Shown: one piece after another, positions 31,538 through 43,200 of the stretch
Layout: the number at the start of each line of letters is the position of its first letter
Position numbering within the stretch: the first letter of the stretch is position 1
Origin: Zizania palustris
Taxonomy: Eukaryota > Streptophyta > Magnoliopsida > Poales > Poaceae
Direction: 5' to 3'
DNA length: 64,000 nt
NCBI GenBank assembly: GCA_019279435.1
Contig: JAAALK010000285.1
Location: 71,098,249 to 71,162,248, forward strand
Made by a program: the position numbers and the translations under genes
Notes under the pieces: model-generated
What the model saw: only the letters and a program-made list of their open reading frames with translations
The model's database searches: none
What the model was told of the DNA's origin: nothing

Positions 31538-34478
31538 TGTCGCGCCCCGATTTATCGAAATCGGAACATTATTGAATTTCATAAGAAAAACAATAATACA
31601 AGAGGTTCATCATGCGACAATCGTACATACGACAAGTATTCATGGTGCGCAGACCATATTTATTACATCAGAATAAAAATTAAATAAGAAAATAAAAGCA
31701 TGACAAATGCCCTCTTCAGGATCTTCTCTTGACTAGGTCGCTACTCCAGACCATCCTCGTAGTAGGCATCCTCTGAAGTGTGTCCAACGGGTATGAGTAC
31801 AAAAGTACTCAACAAGCCACCGCAGATGCAAATAATAATGCAAGGTAATAACAATGGAAGGATAATGGCAAAAGTGCGGAAAAGTACGTTTTCAGTTATT
31901 GCATTTAGTGTAGTCAATTTTTATCATGCGGAATAATAAACATGAACATCAATAACATCATCTAACTCGAGGAGTACGTTTTACCTCCTCGCACAACAGT
32001 CCTTACATGTCAAACCATCACGCACATACATATCAAGAGTAAACTAACTGTGGGATGTCACACAACCCGCCCTTGACCGTGGGCTCGGCTTTTCGAAAAG
32101 ATTTATGACTCTGATAAGAGATGTACTACTGTACCCACAAGGCACGCACTCATCCCGAACACCAAAGTGTAACGAGATGACCCATACCACAGGAACTCGT
32201 GCCAAAACTTTAGCATGAAATGCTCCAAGCGATAACCACCCGCTCTAGGTTTCGCCGGCGCGCCGGGCCGCATCCTGGCTAACGTCGCACCCCCTTTTGC
32301 GCCACGTTGGTACAAGCCACTCGTAGGTGCTGCTTAACTCATCTCCAAATGGTGGCCTCGGTTTGGAACACTCTATACCTTAGTTAGGACATACCCATTA
32401 GACTTGTGGTTAGTACGGAAGTGTATTGCAACGGATCCCATAGACCGGTCCTTATAGTGCCACGGGTGCTACCAACCAATGCCCTAGCTTGCACCCGGAA
32501 CCCACCATGCATTCACTCACAACCACAACTCATCACCGACAGAATTCCAAGGATAAGAACAACGGGGATCATATAGTAGAACCAAGTTGCTACGACTCAT
32601 TTTTAATCCTATAGCAATCGTGTCAATACATTGGACACTAGCTAATAATACTAATCATATGGTGACAAGGAGGTTAGGCGAGATAGCATGGCTTGGGTTG
32701 CACAACAAGGTCGGGGGATCCTAATAAATATATTGTAAGGGTTTCATTTGACTAATGCATGTATATCCTATGTGTTTAGCGATAGTTTAGTAAAACATGG
32801 GTTCAATATGCTCAAAAGTGTTGTTTGGTGACTTGCCTTGTTCAGCGAAAGGAGAGGGAGGAACTTCGGGAAAGTACTCTGGCTCCTCGGCGGCGTCGTA
32901 GTCTTCTCGATATAAATAAAGTAAAATAAAATAAATACAACATTCAATTTAAACAATACAAAACCACACAACAAGCACATATGTTTAAATTGGTTTAATT
33001 TAAGGAAAACCCAGTTGTTAAGTTCCTAAAATCTATTTTATAAATAATTTAAAATGAACTATAAAGAAATATGGCCCTTTCTAAAAGGGATTTTTAATTG
33101 TGAAATAATCTCTTTTTAAGCTTTCTAATTAATTTAAAATGAAAGGTCCAGAGAAAACTTAGTGCTTTCAATATATTAACAGGGAATGAATAAATATAAA
33201 TTTTACTGAAATTTAAATAATAAAGTTTGTATTTTAACATAAGGGCATTTGAATACTTTAGTAAATAAGATTGAAATATTAAAAGTAAACATACTTTTTC
33301 TATTGTACTAACGTGTAGAGAATAAAATTACAAAATTTCTAGAATTAAAATGATAATTTTTGGAGTTCAAATGCGCCAGATATGAATTTTACAAGTTTAA
33401 AACAATTTTTGGAATTTAATTTAAATTCAAAATAGCTTCGGATCCACGCTGAGCCAGGCCCATGGTGAACCCGCGCACTGTGCGCGTGGTCCGGCCCAAT
33501 CTGGACCGTTGGATCTAGATCCAACGCGTGAGGGTGAGGCGGGGAGTTAAAATAACGCGGACGGCTGAGATTAAAACATCGAACCGGTACGCGATGAACG
33601 GCTCAGATTAAACATGGGTTTTTAAAACTAAAGTATGCGTGAGATTAAAACATAACGTTTCGATCAGATCCAACGGTGCAGATTATATCGCACACGTGGT
33701 GATGCTGGTGTCATCCGATCATGATCGCACGGTCGGGTTTGAATCCGACACGGCACGGGTACTCGACCCATGCAGGTCGTCTTCTCCGGCGACGGCGAGC
33801 GGGCCAGAGGCCACGGCGAGCGACGACAGTCGAATCTAAGGCTTAAAACGGAAAGGGGACACTACGGGGATCACGAGGGTACCATTGGCGGGGCGAATGG
33901 TCGACAGAGAGTGGCTGGCGACGAGCGGAGGTGGCGAAGATGTCCAGGTCCTCGTCGGCGGTTGAGTTCCGGCGGGGTTCGTCGGCGATGGAGGGGTGGC
34001 TGAGGTCGGTGAGGTCCTCGCGGTCACAGCGGTGCGGTCGGCGAGCACGGAGGGGGACTCTGGCGACAGCGAGCAGCGGCTGGAGTGAAGGCGGCGTTGA
34101 GGTGTTTAAGTGGGCGTCACGGGCGCTTGGGTCGGTTCTGGTGCAATTGCGAGTGAGGGATGGATGCGGGGCACAAGGGGGGTTTAAATATGGTCGCCGG
34201 CGGGGGCAGAGGGGGCTCAATTGATGGTGGCCGAGAGTAAACACGCTTTTAAAATATTTGGGCTACTTCCAAGGTTGATAAAAATTTGTAAAAATTCTCA
34301 AAAATATATCTTAGCCTTGGGATCATATACAAAATTTTCTAGCCCCTGGTTTGGTCATTACATCTAGGTCTTAGTTCAAAAAGGTTAAGGAGGGCATTAA
34401 AGGTATTTCCAAAATAATTAATTTCAGGAAATTGGATTAAATAATATTTTTATTTCTTTGAAAATTTGGGGTGTTACA
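31538..34478 (-). mobile_element. 5' LTR of Tekay-like Gypsy element H
   Basis: On the minus strand it starts TGTAACACCCCAAATTTTC (at 34478) and ends CGGGGCGCGACA (at 31538); 2,941 bp. Homologous to LTR B (38144-52653) and LTR G (34479-36952). It contains the perfect 15-bp palindrome CGCGCACTGTGCGCG at 33472-33486. The right flank, CTCCC, is LTR G sequence, so H is inserted in G. Confidence 0.9.
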
Positions 34479-36952
34479 CTCCCTCCCCCTACTCTTTCCA
34501 TTTTTATCGAGAACTAGGGCGTAGGGCCCTCGCCGTCGTCGCCGCGCCCGCACCCGTGCACCACCGTCGTTGGAGAAGAAGGGGTACCTACCCCTTCGCT
34601 GCGTGCCGTGCTGGACGAGACCGCAGCCGCTCGATCTGCAGCGAACGACCAGGATTAAAACCCGAAATCAAGCGCCCGGATGCGTTTGACCCGCGGTTGA
34701 CCGGTATCGCGTGATCTGGGCCGTTGATTGTCACTTAAAGCACCCCGTCCCGCCAGCGACCGTCGGATCTGGATCTAACGGTCCAGATCTGACCGGTCCA
34801 CGCGCACAGTGCGCGGGTCCATGGTGGGACTAGCTCACTGTGGACCCACGCCTGTTTTCTGTTTAAAATAAAATTCAGAAAATTAATTTAAGCTTTAAAA
34901 ATTCATATGTTGCTCAAATTAACTCCAAATTTGACCATTTTAATTTTGGAAAAATTTGTCTTTTTATTCTCTACACTTTTATGCACTAAAAGCAGTATGT
35001 TTATTTGGCACAAAATATTCTTATTAAATAAGAAAGAAAAGTCCCCTTTAGGATTTAATTTATATTTCATTAAAATAATTCAGAAAAACCTTTAAAAATT
35101 CATATATTAATTTCAGAAGGCACAATGACTCCATTTCACTGTTTTAATGCAATAGAAATAGAATGTTCATTTTACCCATTTTATTCTATTGAATAATATT
35201 GCAAAAGCCCTTTTAGGATAATTAATTAATTCTTATAATAAAAATTCAACACTTTATAAACATATCATAAAAACTTAAATAATAACTTCAGAAGACCTAA
35301 TAACTTAAGTGCACTATTTTTACTACAATAAAAATAATAAGTTTATTTTATACCTTTTTACTCCATCTCTAAAAGGGAAAATAAACGCCTCTTAGAACAA
35401 AATACTTATATCAATTTATAAAATTCAGAAACCTCTTTAAAAACTAATCCTAAGTATTTAAGTAACAATTCCCTAAAAATTAAGACGCTATCTCCTTACT
35501 TAATCCAACAAAAACATGTATGCTTGTATGGTTGATTTTTGGATTGCTTATTGAATGTCGTATTTTCTTTTCCGTGTCAAGAAGACTATGTTGCCGTCGA
35601 CGATCCGGAGTCTTACCCCGAGGTTCCACCTTCACCATTCACGGATCAAGGCAAGTCACAACCCCCATTTTGATCATAATTGAGCCCATGTTTTAATAAA
35701 TTATCGCTATAACTCATAAGATAATATTGCATTAGTCTAAACTCAAGCCCTAACTTATAATTATTAGATCTCCCTCCTTGTGTGTAAACCCAAGCCATGC
35801 TTATTGAGCCTGAACTCCTTGTCACTCTACAATATTATATTAGTTAGTGTCCAATGTACCGACACAACTGTTATAGGATAAAAGAATGAGTCGTAGATAG
35901 ATGGATTCTACTATATGTATTTTCCCGTTATTCTCGTCTCTGGACTCTGTTGGAGTTGGCTATGTTATAAGTATGGTGGGTTTCGGGTGCAAGCTAGGGC
36001 ATTGGTTGGTCGCACCCGAGGCACTATAAGGACCGGTCTACGGGATCTGTTACAAAGCACTTCCGTACTAACCACAAGTCTAGTGGGTAAATCCTAACTG
36101 GAGGTATGGATCGTACCAACTTGGAACACCATAGTGGAGGGGTACAAGGGGCAACCTGCGGGTGACTTGTACCGACGTGGCTCAAGGGGGGGTATGGTGT
36201 GGCCCGAAGTGACTGGGAAACCATATGAAACCTATAAGAGGGTGTTATCGAATTGGTGCATTCCATGCTGAAGGTTTTGGCACGAGCTTCTCATGACATG
36301 AGTCATTTAACACACTGTGGTGTGCGGGAAATGAGTGCCTTGTGGGTACAGTAGTACACCTATGATCAGAGTTTAAAATCGTTTCGAAAAGCCGAGCCCA
36401 CGGTCAAGGGCGGGTTGTGTAACCTCTCGCAGTTAGTTTACTGTTAAGTGAATGTATGTGTTATTCATGGCATGTAAGGACTGTTGAGCGAGGGTGGGCT
36501 GACTGTACCCTCGAGTTAGAGGATGATGCATGAACTCATGTTTACTTTTCTGCAATAATAACTTGATTACATTAATTGCTTTACAAATACGCTTTTCCGC
36601 AAAAGTAAGCCACTACCTTCCTTGTTATTACCTTGCATTATAATTGCATTCAGTGGTTTGTTGAGTACGATTGTACTCACCCCCGTTGATTTACATCACC
36701 AGAGGTGATCTTCTACGAGGAGGGTGACGGTCTGGAGTAGCGACCCAGTCAAGGCACGAGACTAGAAGAAGACGTTCATCTAGGACCCTTATTTTATTAA
36801 TTTCTCTTTGTTTTAACTCTTTTGTAATAATATGGTCTACGAACCATGATTGATTGACGTACTGTACGCAGTCGTGTGATGAACGTCTTGTATTTATTGA
36901 TTTTCTATGGAATTTCAATAAATTCCCGGTTTTATTAAATCGGGGCGTGACA
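34479..36952 (+). mobile_element. Partial Tekay-like LTR G, plus orientation
   Basis: Homologous, in opposite orientation, to the H and B LTRs. Shared parts are the CGCGCACAGTGCGCG palindrome (34801-34815), AT-rich middle, GGCACGAGCTTCTCATG-like block, GTGCCTTGTGGGTACAGTAGTACA, GAGTACGATTGTACTCAC and the end CGGGGCGTGACA at 36952. About 670 bp of the LTR start are missing because element H is inserted at 34478/34479; the missing part should lie beyond H's other end. It is followed by TAAGG and the LTR end of element A, so G itself was inserted into A's 5' LTR. Solo or not cannot be told. Confidence 0.8.
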
Positions 36953-37069
36953 TAAGGAAAGTCGGAACGTGACGTCGGTGTTGTGTTATGCTTAGGCTTG
37001 TCCCTAAGTATCCGCACACTTTTGGATCGTCGAACTAACCCAAGTGCGGGGCACATTTCTGTGTCAACA
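36953..37069 (+). mobile_element. 3' end of the 5' LTR of Ogre/Tat-like Gypsy element A
   Basis: Remnant of about 117 bp ending GTGTCAACA just before the PBS. The rest of this LTR was separated by insertion of LTR G. The end is inferred from the CAACA terminus and the adjacent PBS. Confidence 0.55.
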
Positions 37070-37076
37070 CACTTTT

Positions 37077-37094
37077 TGGCGACTCTGCTGGGGA
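37077..37094 (+). other. Primer-binding site of Gypsy element A
   Basis: TGGCGACTCTGCTGGGGA, seven bases after the LTR end. This sequence is the PBS type reported for Ogre-like Tat elements, usually assigned to an Arg tRNA (from memory). Confidence 0.75.
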
Positions 37095-37108
37095 AAAGCT
37101 ACGCCAAC

Positions 37109-38143
37109 ATGACGGGTGCATCTACATCGGTCGCCGGTATATCTACAATAACTGCTACACCGATGGACAACATGGGAGGCATGGATATCGACAACCACAA
37201 CATCATGATGCCTACTCTTGAATACATTCCCGCAGAAGACCGAGCAGAAATCGAGGCAAATATGAAAGCGCTCCAGGACATGATGCTTGGAGGCTACGTC
37301 AAGACGCGCGCAGGCTTCATCAACCGCAACATCATCGTCCACGACCTTGCTCGGATCCAGGTAACACCCTTATCGTCTCATTTATCTTCTTTGGAGATTG
37401 AGCAAAAGATAGCCACATTGGTAGATCAAGCCGTTAGTGCTTCGCTAGCCAATCGTTTGGATTCAGTAGTTAGCTCCCAGGTAGAGGCGACACTTAGAAG
37501 GTTCGTCTTTATTGAGGCCGTACCATCAGCCCCCATTGCTAGTATACCTTCGATAAATCATGTTTACAGTAGAACTAACGGTAGTACTGGCAAAACCGTT
37601 ACGTCTCCGGCCTCAACATCCGTGGTCGATACTAGTCATTATGCTTACGACCAAGCTAGCACCACATACCATACACTGCTCCAACCTGCACCGGCGCCAG
37701 CCCTGCCCACGCTACCCGTGCCACATGCACAGGCGCCTAGGCTCGAGCACGTCGTACAATTAGTGCATATAGAAGAGGCCCATGGCCGACACACCGATAT
37801 CCCACCGCGTGTCGCGCCCCCGCACGAGAGACGTGCACAGGCAGCAAGCCAAGATAACCTAGAGGAGCGAATCCGCACACTATTTAGGGAATGTGCCGGC
37901 TTCGTGTCTAGGGGTCGGGCTAGGGTTTACCGAAAGCCATATCCCGATCATTTCGATATAATACTCTACCCCTGCGGCTATAGAATCACCGAATTCACTA
38001 AGTTCGACGGTGAGGGTAACAAAACCACACTAGAGCATGTTAGTCAATTTTTAGCACAGTGTGGAGAAGCTAGCGGGTCAGACGCTCTAAAACTTAGACT
38101 ATTTTCTCTCTTGTTATCCGACACCGCTTTCACTTGGTTTTTG
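37109..38143 (+). pseudogene. Gag N-terminal part of Gypsy element A
   Basis: Opens at ATG 37109, the first after the PBS. Long variable N-terminus, then the conserved gag core: PYPDHFDIILYPCGYRITEF (about 37935), FDGEGNKTTLEHVSQFLAQC and LRLFSLLLSDTAFTWF. The last of these is the usual 'retrotransposon gag' start of Ogre/Tat elements. The frame is broken exactly at 38143 by the solo LTR B; the open frame that continues past it is LTR sequence. Coding resumes at 52654. Confidence 0.85.
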
Positions 38144-39177
38144 TGTGATGCCCCGATTTATTGGATCGTAACATTATTGAATTTCCAAAGAAAAAACAAT
38201 AATACAAGAGGTTCATCATGCGACAACGTGCATATGACAAACATTCATGGTACGCAGACCATATTATTACATAAGAGTAAAATTAAAATAAGCAAATAAA
38301 ATCATGACGAACGCCCTCTTCGGGATCTTCTTCTTGATTGGGTCGCTACTCCAGACCATCCTCGTAGTAAACGTCCTCTGAATTGTGTGTCCAACGGGTA
38401 TGAGTACAAAGAGTACTCAACAAGCCACCGCAAATGCAAGTAATAATGCAAGATAATAACAAAGGAAGGATAATGGCTAAAAGTGCGGAAAAGTGCATTT
38501 TTCAGTTATTGCATTTAGTGTAGTAAAATTTAATTATGCGGGATAATAAACATGAACATCAATGATACCATCTAACTCGAGGAGTATGTTTTCCTTCCTC
38601 GCGCAACAGTCCTTACATGTGAAACCATCATGCACATACATATTAAAAGTAAACTAACTGTGGGATGTCACGCAACCCGCCCTTGACCGTGGGCTCGACT
38701 TTTTGAAAAGATTTATGACTCTGATCAGAGGTGTACTACTGTACCCACAAGGCACGCACTCATCCCAAACACCAAAGTGTAACGAGATGACCCATACCAT
38801 GGGAACTCGTGCCAAAACCTTAGCATGAAATGCTCCAAGCGATAACCACCCGCTCTAGGTTTCGCCGACGCGCCGGGCCGCATACCAGCTAACGTCGCAC
38901 CCCCTTTTGCGCCACGTCAGTACAAGCCACCCGCAGGTGCTGCTTGACCCATCTCCAAGTGGTGGCCTTGGTTTGGAACACTCCATACCTTAGTTAGGAC
39001 TTACCCACTAGACTTGTGGTTAGTACGGAAGTGTATTGCAACGGATCCCATAGACCGGTCCTTATAGTGCCCCGGGTGCTACCGACCAATGCCCTAGGTT
39101 GCACCCGGAACCCACCATGCATACACTCACAACCAAAACTCTATCATCAGCATAATTCCAAAGATGAGGATAATGGG

Positions 39178-39661
39178 TGTTGGTGTAAAAGTTACACCAA
39201 CAGGTTCTTAGTAGTTAAGAACAAACAAACAAGAGGTTTGTTTCTTTAGGACAAACTTGAGCCTCCGTAAGGATAACAACTCAAGAGGTCCGAATGTATG
39301 TGTTTGAACCACCGGTTCTGGATCCTCCTTACAAGGTACAAAGGGGGGTATTTATAGGGAGAAAAGCTAAAGGAATAGACCTATTTACCCTTATATTACA
39401 AATGACGCTCAGTATTATAAACGAGGTTATACGTGGTAAAGTGCTGCAGGGTAGATGGATAAGCAGGGCATCCAATCAGTCACGTCGTCCTGCTTCGAAG
39501 CTTCCTTTCTCCTTTCGAAGGGTCCTCCGTAACTTCGCATCGTGGCACCCTTCGACCATGCTGACGTATCTTCGAGCATTAGTCGACCATCTTCGGGACT
39601 TCCTTAGAGCCTTCGGAGGGTCAACCTTTAAGTCGCGGAAATGAAGTAATTTCCCCCAACA
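39178..39661 (-). mobile_element. 3' LTR of Tat element C
   Basis: 484 bp, TGTTGGTGTAAAAG to TTTCCCCCAACA. It is followed by GTAGCCCCTC (39662-39671), the reversed polypurine tract GAGGGGCTAC. A terminal hairpin with 11-bp arms is at 39178-39202. Identical to 50404-50887 as far as compared. Confidence 0.95.
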
Positions 39662-40110
39662 GTAGCCCCTCGAATACGCCTTTCTGTAGATAACCTATTT
39701 TTTAGAAAGAAGGCAGTATACGAAAGGAATATTTTTAGTTTCTGACTTGAAGAGAATGCGAAGATACTATGATTTAGCTCGGAATATTAAGTCCAATATT
39801 TTAAAACGTTCGTCTCCGAATTTTGGCATAGTGAGGAAAACTCCCTGGAGCAGCCTGGCTTCGGAGCATGAGTGCTACGAGAGCAGTTACGGAGCGTGAA
39901 CGTTGTACGGGCGGTTACGAAGTGTGGACGTCGTGGGGTGCCGTCAATATGACCGTTACGACGCAAATAGCCGTTACCCTCTGTAAAAAAGAAGTAACGG
40001 TCGATTTCTTCAATAGATGCACGCCGTTTCACTTTCCAACCCCACCTGTCAGCGTCGGATGCCGAACCTGCAGTGTGAAACTTCTCGAAGAGCAGTATAG
40101 ATTGTGCGGT

Positions 40111-40118
40111 TATAAAAG
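40111..40118 (+). promoter_or_regulatory. TATA box of the antisense gene in element C
   Basis: TATAAAAG, 104 bp upstream of the ATG at 40215, inside the spacer between 3' LTR and antisense gene. It is matched in position by TATA boxes in elements D and E. Confidence 0.65.
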
Positions 40119-40214
40119 GGGGAGAAAGGGATTACTGGAAATTTTTACCGCATTCACCGTTCTTGCAATTCACCTTTCCTCTCAACCTTCTGCCCCTTCG
40201 AGCACCTGAGCGTA

Positions 40215-43200
40215 ATGGCGAGAACCAGCCACACCACTCCTTTGGCGGCCAGTACTATGGCGCAACGGCAAGCATGGGCGGCATCAGCAGCCACGATAAT
40301 GGCGGGGGGCCCGGGCGGCGGTTGGCCCAAGAACCCTCGGGCGCTCCGTCCGCCCTCCAAGAAGAAGATGGCCCAGAGCTTCGTTATTGGGCAATCAATG
40401 AGCACAGCGGAGTCCATCGAAGAGGCAGTAGATGGGAAGTTGGGAGCTGGAATGAGGACTCGTGTTCCTGGGACAGAGTCGACTCCCCGGCCTCGGCGCG
40501 GAGAAGTGGTAGTCTTCGAGGCATTCTTCGAAGCTGGCCTGGGGCTACCAGCCGTGGATTTCCTAGCAGAGGTACTAGACATGTTTCACATTACTCTGCC
40601 CCAGTTGTCTCCCAACGCCATCGTCCGCCTTGCTGTCTTTGAATGGGCTCTTCGGGCGGAAGGGTGTGAAGGGCGCTCCGAAATCTTCGCAGCAACCCAC
40701 GAAGCTATCTGCCAGCCGAAGCCTCAAGATGGGCCTGGAGACTCGAAGGTGACTGTGGCTTTCGGTAGTGTCAATTTTCAGCTACGGCGGGAGCACGCTC
40801 TTCATTTCCCTGCGAAGGCCATAAACGATCGATGGTATACCAATTGGATACTTCGGTGGTTTTACGCCGAAGTAGGAGAAGATTCCCCCCTTTCGGGCCC
40901 TCTTCAAGAAATTTGGTTTCGGAAGGAAGCAGATATCTCTCCGAACCCTAGCCTGCTCTCGACGAGGCTAGGGCTGCTGGTTTCTGTGGCCCGTCGAATG
41001 AGCATGAGAGACCTGGCCGAAGAGTTCGTAGGCCTTCGGATCTCACCCCTCGGGGCCAGTTGGCCAATCTCCATCCCGCGAGCCTCGGAGGGGGACCTCC
41101 GAAACATAGGTACGTCCTTCTCCTGCTGCATCATTTTATATGAACACATTAATTATACTTATGCTTCTTATACCTTTTCCTTTTCAGCGGCGCCTCTGGC
41201 CTTATCTCCGGATGACATAGTCCGGGCTACCGAGCGAATTCTCGGAGCCCCTTCGGTAGCCGAGAGGCAGAAGAGGCTGGAACTGGTAGGGAGTTGGGAG
41301 CGCTCGACAGGGTGTGGAGAGCCCTCGGCATGGAGCCCCCGCCGCTTCCCGACTTCGCCCCGGCTGGAGCGGCGGCTCGCAAGAGGAAAGCAGCGGCCGA
41401 GCCCTCTAAAAAGGCCGGCAAGCAACCCGCTCAGAAGAAGGCGGTGAAGCAGCCTTCTCACTTGACGCCTGCTTCGTCCTCTTCATCGCCGGACGAGCGG
41501 AGCCCCACGCCCGAAGAGACAGAAGACTCTGGAGGTGCCACAGCAAAGGCCTTCGAAGATTACCTCTTGATCGACGAAGATATGGGGGAGGTCCCCACAA
41601 ACCTCCCCAACCAAGAGGATGCTGACGACACCCTACTGGCTCCTCCTGCGCCTGTCAACGTGCAAGTAGAGTCAAACTCTCCCCCTGACTTGCCTGCACC
41701 GGAAAGGGTTTTAGCGGAGGTTGTGGCCCCGACGGACGAGGCCGAGGCCAGGACTTCGGGGGATGATTTTGACAACATCCTCCGGATGTACGAAGTCCTG
41801 GAGGATCCAGCGATCCTTCCCCAAGCGGCTCTTGGAGGTATTTTCCCAGAGCTCTTTCTTTTTTCATTGGCCTTCGCTTGCTATCTGCAAAATATGTTAA
41901 TTAACCTTGATAACTGAAACAGGTACCTCTTCAGGAATCGAGGCCTCGTTGGTGCCCGACGTCCCTACTTCCTCGGAGACAGTCACCCGGGCGGACCCTC
42001 CGGCTCCTCCGGGGGCTCCGAGCCCGGTGACGGAGAACGTATCCTTCGGAGCGGACGATGTGCTCCCTGGGACGGAATTGGCTCCGGCCGTGGCAACCTC
42101 GACTACTGACGGCGCCTCCGACAACGTGGCTCCAGCCGGAGGTGTGGCGGCCGAAGGTCAAGATATTCTTGCCTCTCCCCCTTTCGTGCCGGGGAGGGGT
42201 AAGAGTATTTCCAGCTTGGGCCTTCGGGTTGATCAAGCAGCGCCCTCCGTTGGTAACTCAGAGGACGAGGCCGCCGAGGACGACGCCCGGGCCTTATCTT
42301 GGCTCCCTCTTCTGGCTCCTTTCTTGGAGCATCGGAGCGGCCTTCGAAGGCTACTGGAGCCCCTGGCTGAGAAAAGCCAGGATATTGCCAATTCGGAGTT
42401 GATCTCCGCCTTAAGCGAAGTCAGGGCTTCGAACCTCAACACGGCCCTCGAAAGGGCTGCCCTACAGGTATGAAAAAGACACCGCAGTTGTTGTATTTTA
42501 ACGATCGAAGCTTCTTTAGCACTTACTTCGTTTTCCTTGCAGCAATTCGCCCTTGCTAGAGCGGCAGCGACTTCCAGTGAGGTCGAAATTAACCGACTCA
42601 ACCGGAAGGTTACAGCTCTTCAAACAGCCCTCGACGAGTCTACCGGGAGGTCTCTTCGGCTGAATGAGGAACTTTTGGAAGAGCGGAAGGCCAAAGCCGC
42701 GTCTGTCGAAGCCTCTGAAGCCCTCCGCTCTCATGCCGAAGAAGTCGAAGCTGAACAAGTGGTTCTCCGTGCGGAGGTCGAGAGGCTTCGCCAAGAAGCG
42801 GCTGCTTCGAACGGCCGTATGGTTGAACTTCAAGGGGCTCTTAGCCAGGTAATGGCTCAGAAGAGTTCCTTGATGCTCCGGGTGGCCGCGTTGGACGCAA
42901 CGGTTGCAAGCCTGGAAGCAGCAGATAAAAAGAATTCTAGTACTGCTGATCGTACCTTGGAAGCTCTTCAGGGTACGTTAGAGTACTTTGGCACCATGTG
43001 CCCCTCGACTTCTGCTGCAACCTTCGAGCCGCTCGACCGGAAGCTGACGAGGATCCAGGTAGCTTCGTCGCTGATGAAGAATTCCGGGGTACGGTACGGA
43101 GAGATCTCCGGACAGTGCGCCGGCATCGGGGTTCTTCGCCACCTCGAAACTCTTCGGGTTCCCCTTGCTCCGGTTGGTGGTTCGTCTCCTGGAGGCTTCG

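Larger units (their letters stand above)
19492..34478 (-). mobile_element. Tekay-like Gypsy element H: 5' LTR, leader ORF and start of gag, split by a Sirevirus
   Basis: Read on the minus strand: 5' LTR (34478-31538), primer-binding site (31534-31523), a leader open frame (31399-31052 continuing at 20331-19892), then the start of gag (19681 leftwards) which runs into the assembly gap. The complete Sirevirus 20332-31051 is inserted in the leader frame with TSD GATGT. The PBS resembles initiator-Met tRNA, as in Tekay/Del chromoviruses. The lineage name is an inference, because pol is not in the window. Its protease, RT, integrase and 3' LTR should lie further left but are absent. Confidence 0.75.

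Noticed and set aside
38144..38299. C-terminal 50 residues of the open frame that begins in gag of element A
   Set aside because: After 38143 the frame reads into solo LTR B, as shown by the TTTTG duplication; not part of gag.
39294..39644. 116-codon open frame, repeated identically at 50520-50870
   Set aside because: It lies wholly inside the two LTRs of element C, on the strand opposite to the element. Its identity only reflects the identical LTRs.
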